A DNA stretch of 64,000 nt. Origin: Dipylidium caninum. Lineage: Eukaryota; Platyhelminthes; Cestoda; Cyclophyllidea; Dipylidiidae. Both the position numbers and the translations under genes were made by a program. The notes under the pieces are model-generated. The model was not told the DNA's origin, did not search any database, and saw only the letters and a list, made by a program, of their open reading frames with translations. Positions 39,341 through 52,574 of this stretch are shown piece after piece (the first letter of the stretch is position 1; every line of letters begins with the position of its first letter). The DNA lies in the NCBI GenBank assembly GCA_017562135.1, contig QEYB01001296.1, positions 62,001-126,000 of the forward strand, given 5' to 3'.

Positions 39341-39371
39341 GAAGAATAATAATAATAATAATAATAATAAG
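39341..39371. repeat. GAA/TAA trinucleotide microsatellite
   Basis: A gaagaa run passing into repeated aat/taa triplets, 34 bases downstream of the giant-gene exon ending at 39405, inside the intron. Confidence 0.9.
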
Positions 39372-39404
39372 TAGGCTCACTGAATGGGGTGGGATACAAA
39401 TTAC

Positions 39405-42400
39405 CTGCAAAATGTTTTGATCTCCTTTTCAAGCAATTTTTTCAAGTCGAAGAGGGGCGAGCCCTCAGGCGACGTCAGTATGATTGAGTTGTCGCTAAAT
39501 TCATGAGACCAGTCCTCAAAATTTGGCCTTGCGATATCTTCACTCAGACTGATTGTAAAATGAATATTCCACAGTGGATTCTGCAAAAAAGAGTCCCTTT
39601 GAGCTTATGGGGTGGCACTAGTGCTTCTATTCCACGTTCGAACAATTTTGTCACTGTTTTGTAACTAAATACAATTCAAATCAACACTCATATAAAGTAG
39701 CGACTGCTCATTTCCTTGGAGTTATCTACCCTCGGACTTGGGAGAGGTGAGAAATGGACTGATAGTTAAAAATCACCATAAAATAATTATTTAAGATTGT
39801 TGAGCACAACAGAAGAAGATGTAAGAACAACCCTCAAGAATACAACTTGTGTGTTTTGGTGGATGCAGTCTCTGGTTTTAGGCATTCATCTTTCGTAAAG
39901 AAGTAGCAAAAGAAATTCTTACTAGAGTGAAAGGAATTGCTTTGGACAAGTCCGTAAAGTTGACCAGAAATTCCTCTTCAAATTCCTCTTTCCCATTGAA
40001 CACATCGGCGTCAAGATCCGCAAGTGGTAGCAACTGTCCCCACGGTTTTTCTAGAGAGAGTTAGTTTTCGCACAATATTTACTCAAAGGAAACCCAGATC
40101 AGACAAAACAGGCCCCATTGCCGTCGATTTAATAAATGTGGAGAAATTTGACAATAATTGGCATTTAACGATTAGCCTAAAAACTGTTTCTAACCAGCTG
40201 AGGCATTTTATTTGCTACATTTTCCCCGTCAGGGGAAATGCCTACGGTAACTTTAACTACTGATGTTTCGGCGTATCTGTCGCGTGGAGAGATGGCGCGG
40301 TTGGACTTGTAGATAAGTCTTATTTAACGCGCCGCAAGTGAATTGCACCATCTGCTAAACATCGAACAGAGCACATCATTTTATCTCTATCAGCGAAACA
40401 ATCAGAGGGTTGGCTTTAGCCTATGCTGCGACAACTCGCTCAACGTCGCCGAAAGTGCGGATGGACAGTTCGAGGCGACGCCGCAAGGCAAACTCGTTTG
40501 TCTCGTGGAAGTCGTGGATTTGCCCATTACCAAAGTGCGTATTAATATATTTGCAAGATATGGCATAAAAGTTACGCGTCGATCCTACTGTAACACCTTC
40601 CCTAATTTTCTCGACTCCTCTCCTTCCCCCTCCACCGCCGTCCCGCCTACCCCCACAATTTGCACAGTGAATATCATAAATTTTCAACACCGAGACGAGT
40701 TTACAAAAAAGTCGTAGCCACCGAGCGGATTGGAATCATTTTACGCATCCTGCAATTCCACTGACAGCTACTTGCGCATCCTAAGATGGCGAGTGTTGCC
40801 CGCAGGAATGCTGCCCTGACTCCGGTTTTGTTTAGTCCAACCGACCCGTAATTTGACGCGTTTCCCGTGAGTTCCACGAGCACACCATCAGTGGATGTCA
40901 TAATGGATAACTTTATGGCTGGGCTGTTGGGAGAAGCCTTCCACTACCAGTCACGAAATTTTACTGAATTGATGCTTACTGATTCGCTTAACTTTGATAA
41001 TCCAGTAAGCAGGACTTGCGTGCCGAGGAGTCGAGGATGCTGGAGCGCGCATACCGCAGGGCACTACATAATGGGCTAAAAGGACTAAGAACCCTTGTTT
41101 TATGGTTAGGGATTTTGAGTCTTCTCAGTTGGCTAAAGACAGCGGCGGACGCGTGTACTCTGCCGCCCATCAGCTCGTTTACCCAAGAACAGTCGGCTGG
41201 AGACTGCTTGCCAATTTTTGCGTGTCTGGGGACCATACTAGGAACAAATCGGCGATGTATTACCTAAATGAACGATCGACGTCGTCAGGGCCGGCGCCGA
41301 GTTGAGCGATTAACTTGAGACGCATAACCCTCTTCTACTCCTCGCAGTACACGAATCCCAACACTTCACTAAATGCTGGCACAACGTCAGGAACAGAGGA
41401 GACTCTCAGAGGGGCGACCTCGTCCTCGGCGATGCTCTAATTTACGGGTATGGGGAAGGGTAATTCTCTACAAACTCATGATATTCACACGTTTTCTCCA
41501 TGATGATGCACATTACCGCCTCCCAAGCGATCTCTTTCTCTGGCAAAAGGTTGCTAACAACGTTAATACCTAACGTCCTAATCTAATATTTCTCTACTGA
41601 AAGAAGGTGCGCGGTAGAAAACCACAATATACCGGCAGATACGTTGTCTTTTACCCGTGCTCACGTCTTTTCCCAAAAAATTTCGTCACATTTGAGGGGA
41701 TTCATCCCCTACGCCTTTTTAAATTTATTTGCATATGGGAAATCAAGGATTCCTTGAATTTCATCACGGGCATGTTAATTTGGCTCTCGAGGGAATAAGC
41801 TTGTAATTTGGTCAACATTGTCTCTTAACAAAAATAACTGAAAAGTTCAGCAGCAACCATAAGTAAACGATTACGGTAGAGTTGCCTTCAAAGCACAGTG
41901 ACAAGGCGAGAGACGCACTGATTGTGATCTCGGTAAAAACGAAGGATATTCGGTGACTGGCAACCCTTTCACAGCCCTCGCCAGTCACAAAACTCGCCTT
42001 CTCGCCCCTGTAAGGCCATAACAAGCGGATGCTGTTCACTCTACCTATCACCCATCCCGCGCGAATCAACCGGCCCTCCGATGGCTGGTCGGGTGGGAGC
42101 ACAGCCTCGAAGGGCCGAGTTGATGCAGGCGCTTGTGGCGAGATGGTTTGTCGCTATGGCCTCAAGGGGCGACTCTGCCATGCCCCACGCTATGCGGTCT
42201 GTTATTTCACCAACCCCTACTCTTCTTCTTCTTCTTCTTCTTCTTCTTAACATCAGGAAAATTCCAAATAACATGAATAGAAATTCTCTTTGAAATAGGT
42301 AAAGCATTTCTCTCGCAGGGGGCTAACTCTTTTTCAGTGAAGATCTTGACCGAAATGTTGCCGGTAGCTCTCAAAATTTATCTTTAATGCCATAAATCCT

Positions 42401-42742
42401 ACTTTAAACTCCATAAAACTTATAAAGTCTTAAAGAGAAGTTTGTTACTAAAACAAATCCGCTTTCTTCCCTTATTACTACTCCATATAGTGAGACCAGC
42501 CTATCCGTCGTCGTCTGCGTGAAATACATTGCGAGTGATAGTTGATGGAAGGACTTACTGCAGTTATTTTCTGCGCAGGCAAGAATACGCTTTTCAGTGT
42601 GGGATGACGGCGATTTCACGTTTCTTCTGTAATGGTGGTCCACAAAGACCCTTGGGTTTTGGACATCGGGGTAGGTGACGACAAGAATGGCCAACACTAA
42701 GGAGCATGCAGCCAGAAATGATGCAAGCCGATTAAGTCTCAT
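39405..42742 (-). CDS. Giant membrane protein gene, N-terminal exons 1-5
   Basis: First five of 24 exons of one gene: 42742-42559, 41237-41183, 40923-40772, 40050-39923 and 39580-39405, all with AG/GT borders and consistent phases (1, 2, 1, 0, 2). The start ATG is followed by a classic signal peptide or signal anchor (RLASFLAACSLVLAILVVTY, residues 5-24), so the protein enters the ER. The following ectodomain contains N-glycosylation sequons (NAS, NKT, NFT) and acidic stretches (ADLDADVFNGKEEFEEEF). Exon 5 is bounded by tttttgcag and gtaatt and reads cleanly through NPLWNIHFTISLSED. Several introns here and the next one (39404-34498) are long and contain GC-rich fragments and microsatellites. 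I do not recognise the family. Confidence 0.68.
42221..42248. repeat. TTC microsatellite
   Basis: Run of pure cttcttctt triplets directly following a GC-rich block (about 42040-42210) in giant-gene intron 1. The combination of a GC-rich body and a simple-repeat tail resembles a small retroposed element, but I cannot see its ends. Confidence 0.85.
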
Positions 42743-45700
42743 TGCTCCTGACCATTTACCTTAGGAAACACTCCTCAAATTCACGTTCGTCCGTTATTGT
42801 CCTTCATTGAAAGCAAAATACCGTATGAGTGAGGATAAATGGATCCTATTTCTCAATCCGCATCCGTGTTTGCTCTTCACGCGCCCATTATCATTCTGTC
42901 ATCAAGAGGAGTCGTTGGTCGACTAAGTTTAGATTGCGAGGACCTTATGCATTCCCCTTCTTGAGGCCCTATTAATCAGTCACGATTATTCTAATTGCAG
43001 TGGATGCGGTATTTAGTGGCCCAGAAATGAACGCGAGCATCTACTGAAATATGAGGTCCATGAACAGGCTGCCTTATTGTGCACTGCTAGGTTGCCCATT
43101 TTGCGATAAGCCACTTAATGTTCCCAACTGCGCAGTAATGGAAAAGGGGTTTCGTTTTTGCAAGATTTGACCAAAATAATGCCATTTAAATGCGCAATTG
43201 CCGCAAAATCTGGCAATAAAATATCCGGACGGCTCATAAGTAGCTTTGAAAACTTAAAACCCTCGTATTCATTTGCTATGTCGGGTCAGATGGCATGGCG
43301 ATTCAACGAAAATGATGTGCTCACTTTTAGGCACCGTCAAAAAACAACAGCCAGTTTTAGCGTTTTCACACAATGTCCAAGCAGTTTCACCTGGTGCCTC
43401 GAAGTTTACGAGCCACGTTGTCATAGGCTTATTTGCGCGGAAAAGTGGGAACGAAAGGAGACAAATAATGCGGGAGCCAAAGGCGAGTTTAGTTGCGTCG
43501 TCGGACATTCGCAAAGCCTCCATTAAGAATGGTGGTAGATCGTTTAACTTCGTCCTAAATGAAGTGGTGGAAAAAGTGCTTCGCTCAGACGCCCCCACAT
43601 ACAGGTGGCTGTCCCAATGGCAGTGGATGATAAAGCATGGTAGGCAAACAGGGTAGGCGTATCTGCACGCTTTTGTTTTATGGCCTTATGGTAGCATTTA
43701 CTTGAGAAAGGCGACATCATTCGCACACAACCTTCTTCTATGCGCCACACATCAATGCGCGGAATTATGCGCATGGGAGATAGGAGAAGAAGCCAAATAA
43801 GGTCGACAGAAATGGTCGAAACAACTTCCCGATTGGAGCCTACGACCCACGCAGCTCGGCGTAACAATCACGTAATTTCACATTCCGCCTAACAAGTCCT
43901 GGGGTGCAAAGTTTTTCGAACTAAAGACAAACGTCGATCGCAAGAATACCCCTGAAGTTGTACGCGCCACAATTTACAATGGCAATTGGGATAATTTGCG
44001 TGAATTCTACCATTTCATTTAACAAGTCTAAGAAAAAACACAGTGAAACTCATGAAATTTGCATATTCCACTATTTGATCACGAATGGTAGGTATTGGGT
44101 ATAAATGAAATCCTCTATTTTATGCGCTCTTCCACAAAGGCATTTAGGCGAGGGGAGAAACACGTCAAGTCCATTATCTGTCGGAGCGTCTGGAAAATAG
44201 ACTCGTGCAAAAGCTTTAAAAGCTCGAATCGATGGGGTTAAAGTAGGATCTTTTGAGTCTGTGGAAGGTGGTGGCAGTTAATCACAATTGTTAATGGAGA
44301 AAGTGGTGTGACTAGGCGAAACGCCTCTTCTGAGAGCGGGCGTACAGGAAGCACGTGCAAACGCTTTTCTTACCACACAAACCAAAGTGGTTGTACTAAC
44401 ATCTGCTCTCACGACCTTTGTTATTTAAGGTCCAATTTCTCCTGGCAGCCTGACGAAATTAATATGCAAATAAGCATGAGACTGAGCAAAAAGGAAGCCT
44501 ATTGAAAGTGTTCCGATTGTGCTTGGATACTCGTAGCAAAAGCATAACCCGGATAAGGCTCCGTCGGTAGTGAACGATCTGTCGCCGCATTCCTGTGAGT
44601 TGCCTTCAACGGCTGGCCAACGACATGTCCTCCTGAACTGAGGTCCACGAATAAACTGCAGTGATATGCGCGGCCCCCGCAAAACATGCACCAACTACTA
44701 GACAATAGGAAGAAGTATTAGTGGGCTGTGGGTACGGGCACAACCTCCAAATCGTCAGCTGCCACTGCTTTGAAGTAATCCAATGCGCGAGTGACCTCGC
44801 TTAAAGCACTTCATTATCCGCTTTCACACTCTCCAGACACAGCTTAGACTGGGTAAAACATAAAGTTACGAGGGTTTAAAAAAGCCAGAAATCATAATAA
44901 GAAACAGTTTGGTTATCATTAATATGCTATTTTCAAAAGTGTGTTCTCCTTCGAATCCCCATCACATCTCATTTTACGTTGCCAAAAACACTCGGAATGA
45001 CCAAATAGGCACGCTTTGGGCCTAGAGGTGGCACAGAGCTGACTAGTAAGCCCATTATGAAGGGATTCATAACCTAGAAAACAGAGAGGCCTCCTATTCC
45101 TGTCTCCAGACAGTACCAACTTCCTGCCCTACTTGCCTTAAGTTTAGGCTACAGCAGACGACCCATTAACCCAGAAAACATTATGCTCTAAAGGAGCCCC
45201 TTACATTTGAGTGACTATAAATTCGTGATTATGGTGTGGGAAAAACGCACTTAGCCCTATTTTCGAAAGAAAGAGTATGAATTAACAAAATAAGATATAC
45301 TTTTCAAAGCCAGCAAACTAATTCGGAGTGTAAACTTTTCACTTAACCAAAGCTCATTTCCCCTCAAATTGGAGGCCAAATGAAGATTGATAATTTCGGG
45401 ACCACGTAGTTATCCATCAGATTTTTCAAACAGAAAAGCTGCTGATGTCCTTCATTTGCGACTAGCCGTTTTTTACAAGGTATAATGCAACCCTTTTTGC
45501 CTAACACAAGATGATATGAGGAATAAGGGGAATTCAAAGGACCAATGTCAGGTCGATTTTCAAAATCCTCCTTTCTCTAAATGAGCCGTTCAGAGATTCC
45601 AAAGAAAAAAAGCAAGTAAATAGGTAAGAAATTTGCGTATATTCTTGTTACTAATCGACGGTGCCTTGGCCCTTCCTAACTTCGCTACCTAATGTAGAGT

Positions 45701-48606
45701 CCCACCATTGCTATTTCCCTACCCTTCCTAGCCCACCTCCAGAATAAGTTGGAGCACAAAGCCTCTCCCTCGTGCACTAGTGGCATTCATATTATTAAGA
45801 TGAGGGGGAGGGAGGGGTGGATGGGGCAATATATGTGCATTGTCTTTCAATGAGAATTGCTCAAGCAGAAATAACGCTTGAATGAACATATAATCTGGCC
45901 AGGGTTATCGTAACATTTGTGGGCAAGCACCCCTCAAACACAATAAAGTTAACTAAAAGAAATTTCACTTTTCCAAGATTAACATCAAAAAGACGCGAGT
46001 TTGGGGAACGTAGATATCTACACACTCTTCCGTATGCAAAAAGTAACAGAGAAGAAACATGGAGGAGAATCTGCTTCTATTCTGTTGAAGAGACCCCTCC
46101 ATTAGGCCTACATCAGACTTAAGTGCCACCTGTGAACTTGACATTATGCTTAAGGGCTGAATTCGCCTCGAACATATGAGAAAACTCCTGGTTTAAAAGT
46201 GTGATTACAGGGAGCACAACTAAATCACCTCACTACGCATACTTATTAATCATAAGTCAATGTGTTAGTTCGGGAATGCAGGAGGAAGGCACGATAGTTC
46301 CCTAATTACTACCCCAATTTTTTGTAAACGAATGAGTGGATTCAAAAGGTGCGGCAGACTTTAATGCCAAGTCTCGCCAACTTTTTACGTGTAGTCAATC
46401 ATTATACTGGACTTTTGTCCATCGCTGACATCTTTCCTACAACCACAAAGGTTGAACGAACACATTAGTTTCGACAGCGCAACAAAATTCTGAGAAGTAG
46501 AGAGCAATTTTTTGGTTTATGGGATGTTTTATGTAGCATATTTTTGCGTTTTTCACCATAAATCCGGCATATATTCTCCAATAGAAGAACTTTTCTATGT
46601 GAAACAATTGCTTAGGGCCCTACTGAAAACGGCTGGGCAAACTATCAATCACTTTCAGTCAAAGTTCTGTAGAAGCGCTTCTATTCTCACATTTATGTTC
46701 TACATCACGTTTCCGTGTTTTCCTTTATACATAATGAAAATTACCTTGTTTGAGGGGAAAAGTAATGGACAGTTCCTCCGCATTTGACCGCGAATTCAGT
46801 TGGGCCACTCACCGATTTGTTCTCGTAACTAATACAAAAAACAGTTTATGCATTGGTGACTTGATCTAGCATATTCGCAGCTTCGTCTACAAAGAGCGTA
46901 TAAACTCTAAAGCAAAGATAAGATTTCTCAATTATTTGTTCTCTCTCCCAGTTAACTGCGATATACAATGTAGAAAGCCGATACGAGGTTGCGCTTTCCT
47001 TTTTTAGCTCCTAAAACAATAAGTTCTGTTCAGAGTATTGTTTGCTTTTCTGGTGTGTATTCACAGTTATAAGAAGACGCAACTGCCTTTTATGGACCCA
47101 TGTCGATCTAACAGGAATTATTTAAGCTGCGAATTGTTGCCCTCCGTTGCTTCATATTACCTTGGGATCTAATGCTCAACTAGTCATTACATCAGAGTTT
47201 AATCCTTCGTCCTAAACACTTTTATATGCCCATGGTACAAAAATTTCCTCTTTAATACCCCAACTATAATGTCACAAGTTAGCTTTTTGCGTACTTCATG
47301 TTTTTAAATACATCCCGGTTCAGAGGCTGTAAATATGAAGTTTAGCAAATGGTACTAAGGTTCAAATTTAGGTGGGAGACAAATACTTAAGGTGCCCTTA
47401 TGCGATTCCAAAAATGTTCATTATATTGGATCCAAAATTTTCTACATTTCGTGCACAAAACTACCCTCCATGAGTGTAAAGCCATTCGAGAATATAAAGT
47501 CACATTAGTACTACGTAACATTTAATATCACAAATTTTATTATCGTTCTGCTTGGACTTCTAATTAAGACATTGTTAGAAACATGTTTCAGGGCCCTAAA
47601 CAGACCCAGATATATTAAGGAACAACAGCGTTTCCATTCCATATTTGTAGTAGTTAAAAAAGGTGGATAAGAGAGTGAGTTCTTTGTAAGTTAAAGAGAA
47701 GGCGCGAAGACTGATGAAAATTTAGTGTGCGCAATCATCCGTGACAAAATCTCATGAAGAAGTCTTATACGCGTAAAGTGACAGTGATTACAAGGTCCTA
47801 AGGTGAATCAAAATTAATGACGGAAAGAAAGAGTATGTCGCACTTTATTAAATCCCGCGAATAACTAAAAAAATTGCTTGAAGGCAACCTGCCGGTTAGA
47901 AGTTAATTGAAAAGCGCGCGCAGTCTTTCCTCATATACACAGACAATTCAAAAGACACGTAGCGCCGAATCAACTCAATTAAAATACGAGAGGAACTTTA
48001 TTTTAAAGTGTTGTCAATCTTGTGAGATATATGTTACCAGGCATGCAAGTTTGGCCTTGTAAAAAAAACTCGCAAAAATATATTTGGAACATGTAAAAAT
48101 CATTTCTGAAGTACAAAGTGTACTATTTACTTTTTGAATTCCCAGAAGACCAATAGCCTTTCAAGAATACATATAAAAGTTTGGTGCGCAGAAAGGAAGG
48201 ACCGGAAAAATGCGGTAGGTATTGTACTAAAGTACGATGATAATGAGTTATTCATTTCCTTACAATATATTAAATAGTCCAGAGCACAGAAAGGTAAAAG
48301 AACAAGGAGAGGGTGAATTTTAGATCAAAAATAGCACTTTATATAAGTGGCCGTTCATATGATAAAAAACATGTCACGACATGTAAGGGCTTAGATATCA
48401 TGGTTGTGACAAGAGGCTTTAAATCAGTTTCAAATATCAAACTGTGTAATCAATGGAAATGCTCACTATGGCAAGAATAGCATACGACTAGTGATTTTGT
48501 AAAATTACAAACTCTACAAATGACCTTTAATGATTCAAACAAATATGGTAATTTTTAAAAACAAAGTAATTATAAATAAGCAAACACTTATAAGGAAAAA
48601 CTGCGT
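42743..48606. other. No supported gene
   Basis: Upstream flank of the giant gene and downstream flank of the small minus-strand gene. The longest open frames (about 43270-43660 on both strands) overlap one another, lack splice signals and show no motif. The promoter of the giant gene should lie just above 42742. A few GC-rich patches near 43.3-43.7 and 44.3-44.7 kb contrast with AT-rich surroundings. Confidence 0.45.
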
Positions 48607-49895
48607 TTAAAAAATATTAAATGCATGTACAAATGGAGCGCACTGTACCACTGGACAGCAGATAAAGCTACCGAGCAAGAATTTGGCTCGTTTATATTCG
48701 CAGTTGGTTCTGAACACGACGATCCCACTACATTTACGTAGATTTACTGTATACTGCGATTCATAAATGTCTTTAAGGTTGACAATTAGCACGTTCTCGC
48801 CATCAGGAGTAGTGCAAGCCCCACGAATTTACCCCACACGCGCGTTACCTACCCGCCCATGACCCCACACCCCGCCTCTAACCCTTTGGTTTAAGCTGTA
48901 CAGTAGATTGCTTACCGTTTGATCGTGACGGAGCCGAATAGGTTGTGAACCAAATAATTATGGGCAAACGATGGCTTTCGTTGAAATGCCTTATAAACGG
49001 CTTTTTCATTCAATGCTTCTGGAGGTTAGAGTAAGATAACTCTACGGCAAACGTTACAATTTGCATATAAATAACTCATGGTGAGGTTTCTAAGGCTAAT
49101 TTCCAAGAAATGGGGGCGCCTTACCGCCTTGGTGACATTCTTACCAGTTTATAAGATTATGTGATAATTGTCTATCACAAATATTTATGTTGTCGCGGTT
49201 TGACGGATTTACTATTCATTTTTATGCGTCCTCTTTTAGTAAAGTGACGGATATCTGAAATATATCCTAGGTAGACTGCATTACCAGGCCTTTCCCTAGG
49301 CGAAAGTGAGTTGTACTGATTAATCATCACCTTGGTAAATCTTTCTTCCGGATTTACAGATGCTTCTTCTTTTCGTCTTTTACAGGCTATCATGCAGAGT
49401 ATCAGTGTCTTCGGATATTAAATAGTCAGTTTTTTGATGCTTTTACTCGGACAACTGTTCTCCATTATAGCACATTTGTGGTTCATTATGTGTTTCCAAA
49501 CCACATTTGAAATTCTGATTGTATATCACCCACCTCGAGGTAATTACCACGATTGGGGATTTTCTCCGAAAGGCCATATCAGTGCAGCACCGCCTTTGCT
49601 CCGCCGCGTTATTACCTATTACTAGTTTTAAGGTCAAAATATTGGACTCCGCAAAACTGATGCCGTAGATACTTGACCAAAAATTCGCGTTCCGTTATGA
49701 AAAGCTGATAAGGTATTACTAATAATATCTCAAGACAGGTATCAACAATAATAACCCAGTCTCTAAATTCTTTCAACTATAATGAAACCCTTAAAAATAA
49801 GCACATTAATGCTGCTAATCACATTGTAAAATAGTTTAAAAATGCTCTCGGTAACCACCTCGCACAAGCATTTTTCGCGATTCCGCTGAATTCAT
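48607..49895 (-). CDS. Small putative protein, divergent from CCT1
   Basis: Five exons give 126 residues: 49895-49859, 49386-49331, 48989-48916, 48877-48853 and 48795-48607. The first ATG lies 122 bases from the CCT1 ATG on the opposite strand. The N-terminus is basic and charged (CKRRKEEASVNPEERFTK), then FQRKPSFAHNYLVHNLFGS. The last exon reads as beta-rich sequence (NVLIVNLKDIYESQYTV) with several Cys, ending FVHAFNIF before the stop. Exons 1-3 and the last exon look clearly coding. The 25-base exon 4 is inferred only to satisfy phase; its acceptor has a poor pyrimidine tract and it would encode a Gly-rich linker. The family is not recognised. Confidence 0.45.
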
Positions 49896-50017
49896 GTTGG
49901 ATGGCAATATGTAGTAAGATTTAGAATTGCTACGATTTTTCAAATCCTGTGACATCTTTACTTGCTTTTAATACACCAATAAGAAGGAAAAAACGCGCTT
50001 CCTGGTGTGACTTATCG
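49896..50017. promoter_or_regulatory. Putative bidirectional promoter of CCT1 and small gene
   Basis: Only 122 bases separate the two divergent start codons, so both transcripts must start within or very near this interval. No TATA box at a convincing position is seen. The inference rests on gene spacing alone. Confidence 0.45.
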
Positions 50018-52082
50018 ATGTCTGCTAACGCCGCAACAGCGTTGTCTTTGGGCGGGGAGAGAGTGAGTGGTGATAGCGTGCGAAAGCAAAATGGTTTGTT
50101 GTGGATTTCACTGTTTTAAGTTTCTCGTAGTGATGGCAGCCGTCTCGATCGCAAATATTGTGAAAACTAGCCTTGGACCTGTAGGCTTGGACAAAATGCT
50201 TGTGGACGACGTGGGCGACGTGACCATCACGAACGATGGTGCCACTATCTTGAAATTACTTGACGTAGAACAACCAGCTGCTAAGGTTCTTGTGCAGTTG
50301 GCTCAACTTCAAGACGACGAGGTCGGCGATGGCACCACCAGTGTGGTCATTTTAGCCGCAGAATTGCTACGCAATGCCGACGAGCTTATATCCCAAAAAA
50401 TTCATCCGACTACAATTATGAGTGGCTATCGGTTAGCGTGTCGAGAGGCCTGTAAATACATTCAAGATACTCTCGTTTTGGATTCGGACTCGCTTGGAAA
50501 GTCATGCCTTATCAACGTTGCCAAAACTTCAATGTCTAGTAAATTAATTACTTTGTAAGTATTTGGTTCGCCTAGTTTCACGTCTTTACTGAGTACACTA
50601 TGCTTAGAGTTGTAGACATCCCAAAACGTCATCTTTCTCTTTTGTAGAGATGCTGACTTTTTTGCAAATATGTCTGTCGAGGCTGTGCTTGCTGTTAAAG
50701 TATCCGACGGCCATGGTGGTAACATTTACCCGACTAAATCCATCAACATTTTGAAGGCCCATGGTCGTTCGATGAAAGAAAGCATGCTCATTAATGGCTA
50801 TGCACTTAATTGCACCGTAGCGTCTCAGCAAATGCCATTACAGATAATGAACGCAAAAATCGCCTTCCTTGATTTTAGCCTACAAAAGGTTAAACTTAAG
50901 TTAGGCGTACAAGTACTTGTGAGCGACCCTGATAAGTTGGAGGAGATCCGTAATCGCGAAGTGGACATTACGAAGGAACGTATTAAAAAGATTCTTGATG
51001 CTGGTGCTAACGTTGTTTTGACAACGGGAGGCATCGATGACCTTTGTATGAAATATTTCGTCGAGGCCGGCGCAATGGCCGTTAGGCGATGCAAACGGGT
51101 GGACCTTAAACGAATCGCGAAGGCTACGGGCGGACAGCTCATTGTTACGATGTCTAACATGGATGGCGAAGAAACATTTGAACCCTCTTTCCTTGGCGAG
51201 GCAAGTCAATCCTTTCTTTCCTGTTAATCTCTTATCTAACTTGCATTCTAGGCGGGAGAAGTGGTGCAAGAACGTATTTGTGATGATGAGCTAATACTTA
51301 TACACGACCCAAAGGTCCGTTCTGCGGCTAGCATTATTCTTCGCGGTGCCAATGATTTTTATGTGGACGAGATGGAACGATCGTTGCATGATTCACTTCA
51401 GGTTGGTTATCAGCTCGTGTCGATGTGCTCCGTCACTGCCTCTTGATAGTTCTTAGTTTGTTCTAGGTTGTCAAGCGCGTTTTGGAAAGCAAGTCAGTTG
51501 TGCCGGGTGCTGGTGCTTGCGAAACGGCAGTTTCGGTATTCCTCGAGAATTTCGCGATGACAATGGGTTCTCGCGAACAGTTAGCCGTTGCTGAGTTCGC
51601 CCGAGCGATGTTGGCTATTCCCAAACAACTGGCTGTCAACGCGGCACTCGACAGTACAGATTTGATTTCTCGTCTCCGAGCTTGTCACAATACGAGCCAA
51701 ATGAAGTTAGAAAGTGAAGACATGAGATTGTACGTCCTATTTTCATTGTTAACTCGAATGCTTGATATAGCCTTCAGTTTGACTTTGTAAAAGTTTTTTG
51801 TCTACTGGGCACGTTATTAAATACATTTTGCCAGTTATACAAATAGATTTCACGCGCAAGTTCTTTAAGTCGTATATTTATACGAACTGTTTTTTTTTCA
51901 GCTGGGGCCTCGACCTGCAGAAGAATTGTATTGCTAGTTGCAAAGAGCTCGGAATTTTCGAACCGCTGGTCTCAAAAATTAAAAGTCTGAGGTTTGCGAC
52001 CGAGGCAGCAATTACAATTTTGCGTATCGATGACCTTATTAAGCTGAAAGAAGAAAAGCCTATTGATGAACATGAACGTTAG
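50018..52082 (+). CDS. TCP1: T-complex protein 1 subunit alpha (CCT1/TCP-1 alpha)
   Basis: One of eight paralogous subunits of the cytosolic chaperonin TRiC/CCT, which folds actin, tubulin and other proteins in an ATP-driven double ring. Six exons, 50018-50093, 50131-50554, 50648-51200, 51252-51401, 51467-51729 and 51902-52082, join in phase to 548 residues; human TCP1 has 556. Diagnostic chaperonin motifs are visible: [19 protein letters not shown], the ATP-binding [21 protein letters not shown] and [12 protein letters not shown]. The N-terminal extension, QN-V-MAA junction and KSVVPGAGA follow the alpha subunit rather than other CCT subunits. Introns are 37, 93, 51, 65 and 172 bases. The third intron starts with GC (GCAAGT) instead of GT. 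An AATAAA lies 54 bases after the stop. Confidence 0.97.
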
Positions 52083-52135
52083 TCACCGAAGTTGAAGTGC
52101 ATTTGGTCGTGAGGATGCTGAACTCTTCGACTTAT

Positions 52136-52141
52136 AATAAA
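52136..52141 (+). terminator. Polyadenylation signal of CCT1
   Basis: Canonical AATAAA hexamer 54 bases downstream of the CCT1 stop codon, a normal distance for a short 3' UTR. Confidence 0.8.
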
Positions 52142-52574
52142 CCCGGTTGGGTTATGTGGTTTCTTGATGTTGCAAGCCTATCGCCACTTGAAGTCCGTTC
52201 AGGTGGGTGTGCTTTACCTTGGGTGTTACGTAAACAATATCACTGTAAGGCGGTTTAGAGATGATCCTGATCAGGGGACCGTGGGCTCTTGTTTGAAATC
52301 AGTTTAACGCCGAAAATTAAGTCTATCTGGCGATCGGTAGGCGCCGTGTAGGTTGATGGCTTTCGACCCCTTGCTACAGAGGTTGGGAATTTGCATGTAC
52401 TCCGGAAAGGTAAAACGAGCGAAGTCGGCAGTCTAGTTGGTTCGAGGGAAGGGAAAAAGGGCTACCGGAACTCCAGGAGCGGCGTTCAACCAGGCCTCGT
52501 GCTGCAGTTCGGGCTTTCTGTTTCTTACCCTTTACCTATTTCTAATAGAAGGATGAAGGTGCATGTAAGTGTTT

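Noticed and set aside
43158..43867. Overlapping open frames on both strands as a gene or transposon fragment
   Set aside because: There is no splice partner, no reverse transcriptase, integrase or transposase motif, and neither strand is clearly better.
50825..51269. Minus-strand frames of 111-122 codons
   Set aside because: They are antisense shadows of CCT1 exon 3.
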